In this document: positions 8,049 through 17,641 of the stretch, in pieces | How the letters are laid out: each line of letters opens with the position of its first letter | How positions within the stretch are numbered: the first letter of the stretch is position 1 | From: Streptomyces katrae | GTDB lineage: Bacteria; Actinomycetota; Actinomycetes; Streptomycetales; Streptomycetaceae | Direction of reading: 5' to 3' | Length of the DNA: 64,000 bases | NCBI RefSeq assembly: GCF_002028425.1 | Contig: NZ_CP020042.1 | Coordinates: 5,245,560-5,309,559, forward strand | Program-made: the position numbers and the translations under genes | The notes under the pieces: generated by a model | The model's input: the letters and a program-made list of their open reading frames with translations, nothing else | Databases searched by the model: none | What the model was told of the DNA's origin: nothing

Positions 8049-9440
8049 ATGAGCCGTTCCGCGCACCCCGCCGGGCCCCGCCACGCCGACGTCCTGCCCG
8101 AGGGCCACTACGCCCCGCCGCCCGCCGACCTGAACGCGCTGGACGAGAAGGTCTGGTCGCGGACCGTCACGCGCAACGGGGACGGGGTCGTCACCGTCGG
8201 CGGTATCGAAGTGACGCGGCTCGCGGAGGAGTTCGGGACCCCCGGCTACTTCCTCGACGAGGAGGACTTCCGGGCCCGCTGCCGCGCCTGGGCGCACGCC
8301 TTCGGCAAGGACGCGGACGTGTTCTACGCGGGGAAGGCGTTCCTGTCCAAGGCCGTCGTGCGGTGGCTGAAGGAAGAGGGGCTGAACCTCGACGTGTGTT
8401 CGGGCGGGGAGCTGGCCACCGCGCTCGCCGCCGAGATGCCCGCCGAGCGGATCGCCTTCCACGGCAACAACAAGTCGGAGGCCGAGATCCGCCGCGCGGT
8501 CGGCGCCGGTGTGGGGCGGATCGTGCTCGATTCGTTCCAGGAGATCGCGCGGGTCGCGCACGTCGCCGCCGAGCTGGGGGTGCGCCAGCCCGTGCAGATC
8601 CGCGTCACCGTCGGCGTGGAGGCGCACACCCACGAGTTCATCGCCACCGCTCACGAGGACCAGAAGTTCGGCATCGCCGTGGCCGACGGGTCCGCCGCCG
8701 AGGCCGTGCGCCGCGCCCTCGGGCACGACAGCCTGGAGCTGCTCGGCGTCCACTCCCACATCGGCTCGCAGATCTTCGACATGGCCGGTTTCGAGGTGTC
8801 CGCCAAGCGGGTCGTGCAGCTGCTGGCCGCCGTCCGCGACGAGCACGGCGTCGAGCTCCCCGAGATCGACCTCGGCGGCGGCCTCGGCATCGCCTACACC
8901 TCCGCCGACGACCCGCGCGAGCCGCACGAGATCGCCAAGGCGCTCACCGAGATCGTCGCGCGGGAGTGCGAGAGCGCGGGGCTCAAGGCCCCCCGGATCT
9001 CCGTCGAGCCCGGCCGCGCCATCGTCGGCCCGACCGCGTTCACCCTCTACGAGGTCGGCACGATCAAGCCGCTGGAGGGCCTGCGCACGTACGTCTCCGT
9101 CGACGGGGGCATGTCCGACAACATCCGCACGGCCCTGTACGACGCCGAGTACGCCGTCACCCTCGTCTCCCGCGTCTCCGACGCCGAGCCCATGCTCGTC
9201 CGCGTCGTCGGCAAGCACTGCGAGAGCGGAGACATCGTCGTCCGGGACGCCTTCCTCCCCGCCGACCTGGCCCCCGGCGACCTGATCGCCGTACCCGCCA
9301 CCGGGGCGTACTGCCGCTCCATGGCCAGCAACTACAACCACGCGCTCCGCCCGCCCGTCGTCGCCGTCCGCGACGGGGCCGCGCGGGTGATCGTCCGGCG
9401 TGAGACGGAGGAAGATCTCCTGTCCCTCGACCTCGGGTGA
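8049..9440 (+). CDS. lysA: Diaminopimelate decarboxylase
   Basis: 463-residue PLP enzyme of fold type III that decarboxylates meso-diaminopimelate to L-lysine, the last step of lysine synthesis. The PLP lysine is K96 in [20 protein letters not shown], the glycine-rich DLGGGLGI that binds the PLP phosphate, EPGRAIVG and the CESGD active-site segment are all present. Length is normal for the actinobacterial enzyme (about 460). It begins 19 nt after the ArgRS-like gene and is followed by a strong terminator, so those two genes form a transcription unit separate from hom-thrC. Confidence 0.97.
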   Translation: MSRSAHPAGPRHADVLPEGHYAPPPADLNALDEKVWSRTVTRNGDGVVTVGGIEVTRLAEEFGTPGYFLDEEDFRARCRAWAHAFGKDADVFYAGKAFLSKAVVRWLKEEGLNLDVCSGGELATALAAEMPAERIAFHGNNKSEAEIRRAVGAGVGRIVLDSFQEIARVAHVAAELGVRQPVQIRVTVGVEAHTHEFIATAHEDQKFGIAVADGSAAEAVRRALGHDSLELLGVHSHIGSQIFDMAGFEVSAKRVVQLLAAVRDEHGVELPEIDLGGGLGIAYTSADDPREPHEIAKALTEIVARECESAGLKAPRISVEPGRAIVGPTAFTLYEVGTIKPLEGLRTYVSVDGGMSDNIRTALYDAEYAVTLVSRVSDAEPMLVRVVGKHCESGDIVVRDAFLPADLAPGDLIAVPATGAYCRSMASNYNHALRPPVVAVRDGAARVIVRRETEEDLLSLDLG

Positions 9441-9447
9441 TTCCCAT

Positions 9448-9479
9448 ATTTTCGGGACGGGGCGTCCGGTCCCGAAAAT
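9448..9479 (+). terminator. Terminator after lysA
   Basis: attttcgggac (9448-9458) pairs exactly with gtcccgaaaat (9469-9479). The A/T ends give it an intrinsic-terminator look rare in this genome. Confidence 0.8.
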
Positions 9480-9483
9480 GGAC

Positions 9484-9532
9484 GTCTCACTCAATGGACC
9501 GAAGATGGAAACTGCTGTCCATTGAGTGAGAC
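9484..9532. promoter_or_regulatory. Perfect 16-bp inverted repeat in hom leader
   Basis: gtctcactcaatggac (9484-9499) and its exact complement gtccattgagtgagac (9517-9532) flank a 17-nt loop, 64 nt before hom. It directly follows the lysA terminator, so it lies in the hom promoter/leader. It may be an RNA hairpin or two half-sites for a regulator. A short frame inside it (ATG 9494 to TGA 9529, MDRRWKLLSIE) is not enriched in Thr, Ile or Met and does not look like an attenuation peptide. Confidence 0.7.
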
Positions 9533-9596
9533 TGGTTCATACCTGGCGCGTAACCCGCGCGCCGGGAACGTAGAAAGATCGAAAGGCGTAGGTCGA

Positions 9597-10889
9597 ATGA
9601 TGCGTACGCGTCCGCTGAAGGTGGCGCTGCTGGGCTGTGGAGTGGTCGGCTCAGAGGTGGCGCGCATCATGACGACGCACGCCGACGATCTGGCCGCCAG
9701 GATCGGCGCGCCCGTCGAGCTCGCCGGCGTCGCGGTGCGCCGCCCCTCCAAGGTGCGCGAGGGCATCGACCCCGCGCTCGTCACCACCGACGCCACCGCG
9801 CTGCTCAAACGCGGCGACATCGACGTGGCGATCGAGGTCATCGGCGGCATCGAGCCCGCCCGCACCCTGATCACCACCGCCTTCGAGAACGGCATCTCCG
9901 TCGTCTCCGCGAACAAGGCGCTGCTCGCCCAGGACGGCGCCGCGCTGCACGCCGCGGCCGAGACGCACGGGCTGGACCTGTACTACGAGGCCGCCGTCGC
10001 AGGCGCCATCCCGCTGGTCCGCCCGATGCGCGAGTCCCTCGCCGGCGACAAGATCAACCGGGTGATGGGCATCGTCAACGGCACGACGAACTTCATCCTC
10101 GACAAGATGGACTCCACGGGCGCCGGCTACCAGGAGGCGCTCGACCAGGCCACCGCCCTCGGCTACGCCGAGGCCGACCCGACCGCCGACGTCGAGGGCT
10201 ACGACGCCGCCGCCAAGGCCGCCATCCTGGCCGGCATCGCCTTCCACACCCGCGTCCGCCTCGACGACGTGTACCGCGAGGGCATGACCGAGGTCAGCGC
10301 CGCGGACTTCGCCTCCGCCAAGCGGATGGGCTGCACCATCAAGCTCCTCGCCATCCTGGAGCGTGCCGCCGACGGCGAGTCCGTCACCGCCCGCGTCCAC
10401 CCGGCGATGATCCCGCTCAGCCACCCGCTCGCCTCCGTCCGCGAGGCCTACAACGCGGTCTTCGTCGAGGCGGAGGCCGCCGGGCGGCTGATGTTCTACG
10501 GGCCCGGCGCGGGCGGTTCGCCGACCGCGTCCGCGGTGCTCGGCGACCTCGTCGCCGTCTGCCGCAACAAGCTCGCCGAGGCAACGGGGCCCGGCGAGTC
10601 GGCGTACACCCAGCTGCCCGTCAGCCCCATGGGGGACGTCGTCACCCGCTACCACATCAGCCTCGATGTGGCGGACAAGCCGGGCGTCCTCGCCCAGGTG
10701 GCGACCACCTTCGCGGAGCACGGCGTGTCGATCGACACGGTCAGGCAGCAGGGCAAGGACGGTGAGGCCTCCCTCGTCGTCGTCACCCACCGCGCACCCG
10801 ACGCCGCCCTCTCCGGGACCGTCGAGGCGCTGCGGAAGCTGGACACCGTGCGCGGTGTCGCCAGCATCATGCGTGTTGAAGGGGAGTAA
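9597..10889 (+). CDS. hom: Homoserine dehydrogenase
   Basis: 430-residue NAD(P)H-dependent enzyme converting aspartate semialdehyde to homoserine, the branch point to threonine and methionine. The dinucleotide motif is VALLGCGVVGSE (residues 9-20). The catalytic domain carries GIVNGTTNFIL and EAEADPTADVEGYDAA-type signatures, and residues from about 355 form an ACT domain, the usual site of threonine feedback. I chose the ATG at 9597 (another at 9600), where the dehydrogenase fold starts; a GTG at 9522 would begin inside the upstream hairpin. It is 6 nt from thrC and cotranscribed with it. Confidence 0.96.
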   Translation: MMRTRPLKVALLGCGVVGSEVARIMTTHADDLAARIGAPVELAGVAVRRPSKVREGIDPALVTTDATALLKRGDIDVAIEVIGGIEPARTLITTAFENGISVVSANKALLAQDGAALHAAAETHGLDLYYEAAVAGAIPLVRPMRESLAGDKINRVMGIVNGTTNFILDKMDSTGAGYQEALDQATALGYAEADPTADVEGYDAAAKAAILAGIAFHTRVRLDDVYREGMTEVSAADFASAKRMGCTIKLLAILERAADGESVTARVHPAMIPLSHPLASVREAYNAVFVEAEAAGRLMFYGPGAGGSPTASAVLGDLVAVCRNKLAEATGPGESAYTQLPVSPMGDVVTRYHISLDVADKPGVLAQVATTFAEHGVSIDTVRQQGKDGEASLVVVTHRAPDAALSGTVEALRKLDTVRGVASIMRVEGE

Positions 10890-10895
10890 GGACCC

Positions 10896-11966
10896 ATGAG
10901 CAGCAATCGCACCCACCAGTGGCGCGGCATCATCGAGGAGTACCGGGACCGGCTGCCGGTCACCGAGACGACCCCCGTGGTCACGCTCCGGGAGGGTGGC
11001 ACTCCCCTCGTTCCCGCCCAGGTGCTCTCCGAGCGCACCGGCTGTGAGGTGCACCTCAAGGTCGAAGGCGCGAACCCCACCGGTTCCTTCAAGGACCGCG
11101 GCATGACCATGGCCATCACCAAGGCCAAGGAGGACGGCGCCAAGGCCGTCATCTGCGCCTCCACGGGCAACACCTCCGCCTCGGCCGCCGCGTACGCGGT
11201 GCGCGCCGGCATGGTGTCCGCGGTCCTCGTGCCGCGCGGCAAGATCGCGCTCGGCAAGATGGGCCAGGCCCTCGTGCACGGCGCGAAGATCCTGCAGGTT
11301 GACGGCAACTTCGACGACTGCCTGGACCTGGCCCGCGCGCTGTCCGACAACTACCCGGTGGCGCTGGTCAATTCCGTCAACCCGGTGCGCATCGAGGGCC
11401 AGAAGACGGCCGCGTTCGAGATCGTGGACGCGCTCGGCGACGCCCCCGACATCCACGTGCTGCCCGTCGGCAACGCCGGCAACATCACCGCGTACTGGAA
11501 GGGCTTCAAGGAGTACAAGGCCGACGGCCTTGCCTCCCGTACGCCCCGCGTGTGGGGTTTCCAGGCCTCCGGCTCGGCGCCGATCGTGCGCGGCGAGATC
11601 GTCAAGGAGCCGCACACCATCGCCACCGCGATCCGCATCGGCAACCCGGCCTCCTGGGAATTCGCCCTCGCGGCGAAGGAGGAGTCGGGCGGCTTCATCG
11701 ACGAGGTGACGGACCGCCAGATCCTGGCCGCCTACCGCCTGTTGGCCTCACAGGAGGGCGTCTTCGTCGAGCCCGCCTCGGCCGCCTCCGTGGCCGGTCT
11801 GCTCAAGGCCGCCGAGCTCGGCCTGGTCGACCCCGGCCAGAAGATCGTGTGCACCGTCACCGGCAACGGCCTGAAGGACCCCGACTGGGCGGTCGCCGGC
11901 GCTCCGCAGCCCGTCACCGTTCCGGTGGACGCCGAGGCCGCCGCCGTCCGGCTCGGCCTGGTCTGA
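10896..11966 (+). CDS. thrC: Threonine synthase
   Basis: 356-residue PLP enzyme converting O-phosphohomoserine to threonine. The PLP lysine is K66 in [12 protein letters not shown]; the phosphate-binding loop includes [13 protein letters not shown], and [12 protein letters not shown] lies near the C-terminus. The length fits the short bacterial class. It follows hom by 6 nt and is separated from thrB by a strong terminator, so thrB probably has its own promoter. Confidence 0.97.
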   Translation: MSSNRTHQWRGIIEEYRDRLPVTETTPVVTLREGGTPLVPAQVLSERTGCEVHLKVEGANPTGSFKDRGMTMAITKAKEDGAKAVICASTGNTSASAAAYAVRAGMVSAVLVPRGKIALGKMGQALVHGAKILQVDGNFDDCLDLARALSDNYPVALVNSVNPVRIEGQKTAAFEIVDALGDAPDIHVLPVGNAGNITAYWKGFKEYKADGLASRTPRVWGFQASGSAPIVRGEIVKEPHTIATAIRIGNPASWEFALAAKEESGGFIDEVTDRQILAAYRLLASQEGVFVEPASAASVAGLLKAAELGLVDPGQKIVCTVTGNGLKDPDWAVAGAPQPVTVPVDAEAAAVRLGLV

Positions 11967-12319
11967 CCCCGGGCCCGGCCCGGGAACCCCTGGGCCGCGC
12001 ACAGCGGCCCGCGACCGGCGTTGCCGGATTCCGGAAACCTTCCGGAATCCGGCAACCCGGCCCGTACGACACCGAAAGCCAACGGCACTTCAGCGGTGGC
12101 CCACCGGACGACGGCGACACGCATCGTGCGCCTCCTGTGCGCCCTATGTCGCGGGAGAACCTTCCTTCGATACGCTGTACTGACATCCGCCACCGCGCAT
12201 ATGACCGCGGTGCTGCCCCGAGGGCCTTCGGGTGTCGTACGTTCTCCAGTACATTTCGCAGCGAAGATCCCGCACAGCCCGCCGGATCCCCGCACAGTCA
12301 CAAGGAGTGTCATCGACCG
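11967..12319. other. thrC-thrB intergenic region
   Basis: 353 nt holding a strong terminator (12021-12055) and then the thrB upstream region. An in-frame ATG at about 12147 would extend ThrB N-terminally by roughly 58 Arg/Ser/His-rich residues, but that stretch is unlike the ThrB family. No -35/-10 pair can be fixed with confidence. Confidence 0.5.
12021..12055 (+). terminator. Perfect 15-bp terminator after thrC
   Basis: ttgccggattccgga (12021-12035) and tccggaatccggcaa (12041-12055) are exact complements with a 5-nt loop, ending the hom-thrC transcript. Confidence 0.85.
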
Positions 12320-13261
12320 ATGGCAGGTCCAGCGTTCCGCGCCGCCGCCGTACGAGTGCGCGTGCCCGCCAGCAGTGCCAACCTCGGCCCCGGCTTCGAC
12401 GCCCTCGGCCTGGCCCTGGGGCTCTACGACGACGTGGTCGTCCGCGTCGCCGACTCCGGCCTGAACATCGACATCGCGGGTGAGGGCGCCGACACCCTCC
12501 CGCGTGACGAGAGCCACCTCCTCGTACGTTCCATGCGCACCGCCTTCGACCTGCTGGGCGGACAGCCGCGCGGCCTGGAGGTCGTCTGCGCCAACCGCAT
12601 TCCGCACGGGCGGGGCCTCGGCTCCTCCTCGGCCGCGATCTGCGCCGGCATCGTCGCCGCGCGCGCCGTGACCATAGGCGGCGAGGCCCGGCTCGACGAC
12701 ACGGCGCTGCTGGAGCTCGCCACCGAGATCGAGGGCCACCCGGACAACGTCGCCGCCTGTCTGCTCGGCGGCTTCACCCTCGCGTGGATGGAGGGCGGCA
12801 GTGCGAAGGCGATCCGTATGGACCCCGCCGGTTCCATCGTTCCGGTGGTCTTCGTCCCGTCGAAGCCGGTCCTGACCGAGACCGCGCGCGGCCTGCTGCC
12901 GCGCTCCGTTCCGCACGTGGACGCCGCCGTGAACGCGGGGCGCGCGGGCCTGCTCGTGGAGGCCATGACCAGGCGTCCCGAGTTCCTGCTGCCCGCCACC
13001 GAGGACCGGCTGCACCAGGAGTACCGCGCCCCCGCGATGCCGGAGAGCGTGGCGCTCGTGGGCCGGCTGCGGGCGGACGGCATCCCCGCGGTCATCTCCG
13101 GCGCGGGCCCCACGGTCCTCGCGCTGGTCGACAACGACGCGGCCGACAAGGTCGCGCAGCTCGCGGGCGAGGGGTGGGCCGCGAACCGGCTCGCCCTCGA
13201 CGCCGCGGGTGCGAGCGTCCTTCCGCTGGGCGCCCAGGGCGGTCAGCCCGTGTCCTGGTGA
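12320..13261 (+). CDS. thrB: Homoserine kinase
   Basis: 313-residue GHMP-family kinase phosphorylating homoserine to O-phosphohomoserine, the ThrC substrate. The N-terminal VRVPASSANLGPGFDALG and the phosphate loop HGRGLGSSSAAICAG (about residue 95) are diagnostic, as is the C-terminal ISGAGPTVLAL. The ATG at 12320 fits the family start, with AAGGAG 12 nt upstream. The gene is physically linked to hom-thrC but lies behind a terminator. Confidence 0.96.
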   Translation: MAGPAFRAAAVRVRVPASSANLGPGFDALGLALGLYDDVVVRVADSGLNIDIAGEGADTLPRDESHLLVRSMRTAFDLLGGQPRGLEVVCANRIPHGRGLGSSSAAICAGIVAARAVTIGGEARLDDTALLELATEIEGHPDNVAACLLGGFTLAWMEGGSAKAIRMDPAGSIVPVVFVPSKPVLTETARGLLPRSVPHVDAAVNAGRAGLLVEAMTRRPEFLLPATEDRLHQEYRAPAMPESVALVGRLRADGIPAVISGAGPTVLALVDNDAADKVAQLAGEGWAANRLALDAAGASVLPLGAQGGQPVSW

Positions 13262-13675
13262 CACGGCCCGACGGGGCGGGCGGCCGGGCAGGCCGACCGC
13301 CCCGGAAGGGCGATTGCCGGTGATTGAGAGGGGGAATGTCTGTTGGATCCGGTAGTGTTAATCTCAAGTAGGCAACCGAAGCCGCCATGGCTCGGTGCTC
13401 AGTGTCCCCATCCGGGACCACCTTTCTTCCGGGAGCCTCCCCGACTGCTTTGATCGCTGCCAGCAGTTTCGAGCACGCTCCGGAATCGGCGTGACATTCC
13501 CACGCTTCCAGCTCGGGGGCTTCTCGCCGGAACCACCCATGCACGTTTCTCTCCGCCGTATCTCTACCGGCGGACCACCGCCCCGGCACAGTTCACACAC
13601 CTAGGACTGTTGTCGGACAGCACAACCGGTCGCCGAGCCAGACAGGCCGACGTCCGCTCCAGGGAAGGACCCTTC
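13262..13675 (+). other. Long leader/promoter region of rho
   Basis: 414 nt between thrB and rho with no supported gene. The first part must end thrB transcription. A relatively A+T-rich stretch at about 13320-13375 (ttgattgagag-like, tagtgttaatct) is the likeliest promoter, leaving a long 5' leader of about 300 nt before the rho GTG. Long leaders are known for autogenous control of rho in other bacteria; no specific structure was recognised here. Confidence 0.45.
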
Positions 13676-15757
13676 GTGAGCGACACCACCGATCTGATGG
13701 GCGCTGCCGACACCAACGTCGACACCAGTGCCCCCGCCGCGGGCGCCGCAGCTGCCACTGCCACCCGGCGCCGCCGCTCCGGCACCGGCCTTGAGGGCAT
13801 GGTCCTGGCCGAGCTGCAGCAGGTCGCGTCGGGCCTCGGTATCAGGGGCACCGCGCGGATGCGCAAGAGCCAGCTGATCGAGGTCATCAAGGAGGCGCAG
13901 GGCGGCAGCGCCCCCAAGGCCGCGGCCCCCGCCGCCGACGCCGCCGAGGCCAAGCCGAAGCGCCGCGCCACCAGCAAGGCCCGTACGGGTGAGGCGGCCG
14001 CCGCCGCGCCCGCCGAGAAGCCCGCCGCACCGGCCCAGATCGAGATCCCGGGCCAGCCGATCAGCGAGGACGCCCCGGCCGGCGAGCGCCGCCGCCGCCG
14101 CGCCACCGCCCCGACCGGCAGCCCCGAGTCCTCGTCCCCCGCCGTCGTGCAGGTCGAGCAGAAGACCGAGGCCCCCGCGGTCGCCCCGCAGGCCGAGGCC
14201 AAGGCGGAGCAGGCCGTGGCCGTGTCCGCCCCGGCGCAGGGCCAGGCCCCCGCGCAGGAGGCCGGCGAGGGCCGTAGCCGCCGTGACCGCCGTGACCGCG
14301 GCGAGCGCGGCGAGCGCGGTGACCGCCAGGGCCGCCGCGAGCGCGGTGCCAAGGCCGACGAGCAGGGCGGCCAGCAGCAGGGCGGCGGCCAGGGCCAGCA
14401 GCAGGGCGGCCGTCAGGACCGCGCCGACCGCCAGGACCGCCAGGACCGTCAGCAGCAGGGCGGCGGCCGGGGCCAGCAGGGCCGTCAGGACAACGGTCCG
14501 CAGGACGACTTCGACGGCGAGGACGGCCGGCGCGGCCGGCGCGGCCGCTACCGCGACCGCCGTGGCCGCCGTGGCCGTGACGAGTTCGCCCCGGGCGAGC
14601 CGCAGGTCGCCGACGACGACGTCCTGATCCCCGTCGCGGGCATCCTCGACATCCTCGACAACTACGCGTTCATCCGGACCTCCGGCTACCTGCCCGGCCC
14701 GAACGACGTGTACGTCTCCCTCGCCCAGGTCCGCAAGGCCGGTCTGCGCAAGGGCGACCACACCACCGGCGCCGTGCGCCAGCCCAAGGACGGCGAGCGC
14801 CGCGAGAAGTTCAACGCGCTGGTGCGCCTGGACTCCGTCAACGGCATGTCGCCCGAATCGGGCCGCGGCCGCCCCGAGTTCCAGAAGCTGACCCCGCTCT
14901 ACCCGCAGGACCGGCTCCGTCTGGAGACCGACCCGGGCGTGCTGACCACCCGGATCATCGACCTCGTGTCGCCGATCGGCAAGGGCCAGCGCGGTCTGAT
15001 CGTGGCTCCGCCGAAGACCGGCAAGACCATGATCATGCAGGCGATCGCCAACGCGATCACCACCAACAACCCCGAGTGCCACCTGATGGTCGTCCTGGTC
15101 GACGAGCGTCCGGAAGAGGTCACCGACATGCAGCGGTCGGTCAAGGGCGAGGTCATCTCCTCGACCTTCGACCGCCCGGCCGAGGACCACACCACCGTCG
15201 CCGAGCTGGCCATCGAGCGCGCCAAGCGCCTCGTGGAGCTGGGTCACGACGTGGTCGTCCTGCTGGACTCCATCACCCGTCTGGGCCGCGCGTACAACCT
15301 CGCGGCGCCCGCCTCCGGCCGCATCCTGTCCGGTGGTGTCGACTCGACCGCGCTGTACCCGCCGAAGCGCTTCTTCGGTGCCGCGCGCAACATCGAGGAC
15401 GGCGGCTCGCTGACCATCCTGGCCACCGCGCTCGTCGACACCGGCTCGCGCATGGACGAGGTGATCTTCGAGGAGTTCAAGGGCACCGGCAACATGGAGC
15501 TCAAGCTCGACCGCAAGCTCGCCGACAAGCGCATCTTCCCGGCCGTCGACGTCGACCCGTCGGGCACGCGCAAGGAGGAGATCCTCCTCAACAGCGAGGA
15601 GCTCGCCATCGTCTGGAAGCTGCGCCGGGTGCTGCACGCGCTCGACTCGCAGCAGGCGATCGAGCTGCTGCTCGACAAGATGAAGCAGACGAAGTCGAAC
15701 GCCGAGTTCCTGATGCAGATCGCCAAGACCACCCCGGCGGGCAAGAACGACGACTGA
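13676..15757 (+). CDS. rho: Transcription termination factor Rho
   Basis: 693-residue RNA-dependent hexameric ATPase that ends transcription at C-rich sites. The N-terminal Rho_N helical domain (about residues 35-80) is followed by a 230-residue actinobacterial insertion: an Ala/Pro-rich part, then an Arg/Gly/Gln/Asp-rich part (about 205-310) full of RRDRR and QGGGQGQQQ tracts. The RNA-binding cold-shock domain comes next, then Walker [10 protein letters not shown] (about 444-452), Walker B VVVLLDSI (about 524) and the Q-loop region. GTG at 13676 is preceded by GGAAGGA. Such basic insertions are known in high-GC Rho proteins and extend RNA binding. Confidence 0.97.
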   Translation: MSDTTDLMGAADTNVDTSAPAAGAAAATATRRRRSGTGLEGMVLAELQQVASGLGIRGTARMRKSQLIEVIKEAQGGSAPKAAAPAADAAEAKPKRRATSKARTGEAAAAAPAEKPAAPAQIEIPGQPISEDAPAGERRRRRATAPTGSPESSSPAVVQVEQKTEAPAVAPQAEAKAEQAVAVSAPAQGQAPAQEAGEGRSRRDRRDRGERGERGDRQGRRERGAKADEQGGQQQGGGQGQQQGGRQDRADRQDRQDRQQQGGGRGQQGRQDNGPQDDFDGEDGRRGRRGRYRDRRGRRGRDEFAPGEPQVADDDVLIPVAGILDILDNYAFIRTSGYLPGPNDVYVSLAQVRKAGLRKGDHTTGAVRQPKDGERREKFNALVRLDSVNGMSPESGRGRPEFQKLTPLYPQDRLRLETDPGVLTTRIIDLVSPIGKGQRGLIVAPPKTGKTMIMQAIANAITTNNPECHLMVVLVDERPEEVTDMQRSVKGEVISSTFDRPAEDHTTVAELAIERAKRLVELGHDVVVLLDSITRLGRAYNLAAPASGRILSGGVDSTALYPPKRFFGAARNIEDGGSLTILATALVDTGSRMDEVIFEEFKGTGNMELKLDRKLADKRIFPAVDVDPSGTRKEEILLNSEELAIVWKLRRVLHALDSQQAIELLLDKMKQTKSNAEFLMQIAKTTPAGKNDD

Positions 15758-15783
15758 CCCCGCCGGTCGGTCCACGCGTGAAC

Positions 15784-15820
15784 GCAGGCGCCCCCACCGC
15801 ATCGCGGTGGGGGCGCCTGC
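15784..15820 (+). terminator. Perfect 17-bp terminator after rho
   Basis: gcaggcgcccccaccgc (15784-15800) and its exact complement (15804-15820) enclose a 3-nt loop, 27 nt after the rho stop codon. Confidence 0.85.
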
Positions 15821-16035
15821 CGTTGGTGCGACCTTCGCCACACCGAGGGGCCCGGAAGGGCGTCGTACGGGGCCTTCCGCGCCCGGATCGGCACCCCGGG
15901 TGCCGGGCGTGTCACGCTGCGTGTCCGTGTGCGCCGGGGGGGTGCGGAGCGGCCCCGTGCGCCGTGGAACCCTGGAATGCGCTAGTCCGTCTGTGTGAGA
16001 GAACAGCGGGCACCGGAGCCAGGACCGAGGAGAGC

Positions 16036-17133
16036 ATGAGCGAGACCAGCAGAGGCGGTCGCGGCGCGCGCAGGCGCCGGCGCAGGGAGCAGTCCCGGCC
16101 GCGCAAGGGCCTCAGGATCGCCGCCTGGACCGCCGCCGGCGTGGTCCTGCTGGGCGGCGGGAGCCTCGGATGGTTCTACTTCAAGCTCAACGGCAACCTG
16201 CACAGCGTCGACATCGACTCGGCGCTGGGCAAGGACCGCCCGCCGAACGTGGACAACGGTTCGATGGACATCCTGGTCCTCGGCTCCGACTCCCGCGACG
16301 GGGCGAACGGCGAGTACGGCGCGGACGACGGCGGCTCGGCCCGCTCCGACACGGCGATGATCGTCCACCTCTACGAGGGCCACAAGCAGGCCAGCGTCGT
16401 GTCGATCCCGCGTGACACGATGCTCCCGCGGCCCGCCTGCCCCATCGGCAAGGGGAAGAACAGCGCCCCCAGGCAGCGCGCGCAGTTCAACGAGGCCTTC
16501 ACCATCGGCGGGGCCGCCTGCGCCGTGAAGACCGTCGAGGCGATGTCGGGGATCCGCATGGACCACTACATCGAAGTCGACTTCACCGGCTTCAAGAAGA
16601 TCATCGACAACCTCGGCGGGGTCGAGCTCACGACCACCAAGCCGATCAAGGACTACGGCAGCCACCTCGACCTGCCGGCCGGCTCCCACAAGCTCAACGG
16701 TGAGCAGTCCCTCGGCCTCGTCCGCACGCGCAAGACCGTCGGCGACGGCGGCGACCTGGGCCGAATACAGCTCCAGCAGGCCTTCATCAAGGCGCTGATC
16801 AAGCAGGTCAAGGGCGTCGGGGTCTTCGACAGCCCCAAGAAGCTCTACGGCCTCGCCGACTCCGCCACCAAGGCGATCACCACCGACAAGGCCCTCGGTG
16901 ACGTGAAGTCCCTCGCGAGCTTCGCCCAGGGGCTCCAGGGCATCGGCGCCGAGAACATGCACATGATCACCCTGCCGGTGACCCAGGACCCGCTCGACCA
17001 GGACCGTGTCGCGGTCCTGGCCAAGGACTCCAAGATGGTCTGGGACGCCCTGCTGGCCGACCAGCCCATCCCGGCCGCGGCCACCGAGCATTCCACCGGG
17101 GACAAGAGCACCGCGGGCTCGATCGTCCAGTAG
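16036..17133 (+). CDS. LytR-CpsA-Psr (LCP) family cell-wall glycopolymer ligase
   Basis: 365-residue membrane-anchored enzyme of the LCP family, which moves lipid-linked glycopolymers onto peptidoglycan outside the cell. A basic N-terminus (RRRRRREQSRPRK) precedes a single helix (residues about 26-48). The LCP domain (about 75-270) has DILVLGSDSRDG, RSDTAMIVHL, VVSIPRDTML and the Arg-rich SLGLVRTRK end. The ATG at 16036 has GAGGAGA just upstream. The WecA-type transferase gene 5 kb downstream could make a substrate class for such ligases, though no direct link is shown. Confidence 0.92.
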   Translation: MSETSRGGRGARRRRRREQSRPRKGLRIAAWTAAGVVLLGGGSLGWFYFKLNGNLHSVDIDSALGKDRPPNVDNGSMDILVLGSDSRDGANGEYGADDGGSARSDTAMIVHLYEGHKQASVVSIPRDTMLPRPACPIGKGKNSAPRQRAQFNEAFTIGGAACAVKTVEAMSGIRMDHYIEVDFTGFKKIIDNLGGVELTTTKPIKDYGSHLDLPAGSHKLNGEQSLGLVRTRKTVGDGGDLGRIQLQQAFIKALIKQVKGVGVFDSPKKLYGLADSATKAITTDKALGDVKSLASFAQGLQGIGAENMHMITLPVTQDPLDQDRVAVLAKDSKMVWDALLADQPIPAAATEHSTGDKSTAGSIVQ

Positions 17134-17305
17134 CGGAGCCGCCGGGCGGGGGCCGGAATAGATGCCGGCCCCTCCCCGTTGAGGGGAGCGTTCCGAGAAT
17201 TTTGACAGGCGGGCCGGTCCTGGCAGACTGGTCTGTCGGCCCCGGTTCACGCAGTGCGCAATTCGGCTCCTGCGACCCGGCGCCCTCCCGAATCTAGGAG
17301 ACACC

Positions 17306-17524
17306 TTGAAGCGCGATGTTCACCCCGAGTACGTCGAGACCCAGGTCAGCTGCACCTGTGGCGCGTCGTTCACCACCCGTAGCACCCTGACCGAGGGCAC
17401 CATCCGTGCCGAGGTCTGCTCCGAGTGCCACCCGTTCTACACGGGCAAGCAGAAGATCCTCGACACCGGTGGCCGTGTGGCCCGCTTCGAGGCCCGCTTC
17501 GGCAAGGGTGCGGCCAAGAAGTAG
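17306..17524 (+). CDS. rpmE: 50S ribosomal protein L31 (zinc type)
   Basis: 72-residue L31. The four cysteines C16, C18, C38 and C41 form the zinc site, marking the zinc-bound C+ form. The start is TTG at 17306 with TAGGAG upstream. It sits directly before prfA, as in many bacteria, behind its own terminator. The C+ form is the one used when zinc is plentiful; the C- paralogue is not in this window. Confidence 0.97.
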   Translation: MKRDVHPEYVETQVSCTCGASFTTRSTLTEGTIRAEVCSECHPFYTGKQKILDTGGRVARFEARFGKGAAKK

Positions 17525-17532
17525 CGCGACCC

Positions 17533-17587
17533 AGGCGCCGGTCTCCGGCCGCCCCCTGACCACGCGGGGGCGGCCGGGCCGGCGCCT
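17533..17587 (+). terminator. Terminator after rpmE
   Basis: A long G+C stem beginning aggcgccgg at 17533 and closing with ccggcgcct at 17587, with inner ccggccgcccc/ggggcggccgg pairing and a short T-run afterwards. Confidence 0.75.
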
Positions 17588-17641
17588 TTGTCGTCGTTCA
17601 GCCAGCCCAGCCCATTTTGATTTTTACCCCGGGAGCATCCG

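Noticed and set aside
9494..9529. 11-residue attenuation leader peptide for hom
   Set aside because: It holds no Thr or Met and only one Ile, so it does not fit amino-acid attenuation; kept only as a note.
9522..9596. Upstream GTG start for Hom
   Set aside because: It would begin within the 16-bp hairpin and add 25 residues with no family similarity; the dinucleotide fold starts at 9597.
9441..9596. Riboswitch upstream of hom
   Set aside because: No known lysine, SAM or threonine riboswitch core could be recognised; only the hairpin is supported.
12147..12319. N-terminal extension of ThrB from ATG 12147
   Set aside because: The extension is Arg/Ser/His-rich and unlike homoserine kinases, and the ATG at 12320 matches the family start and has AAGGAG upstream.
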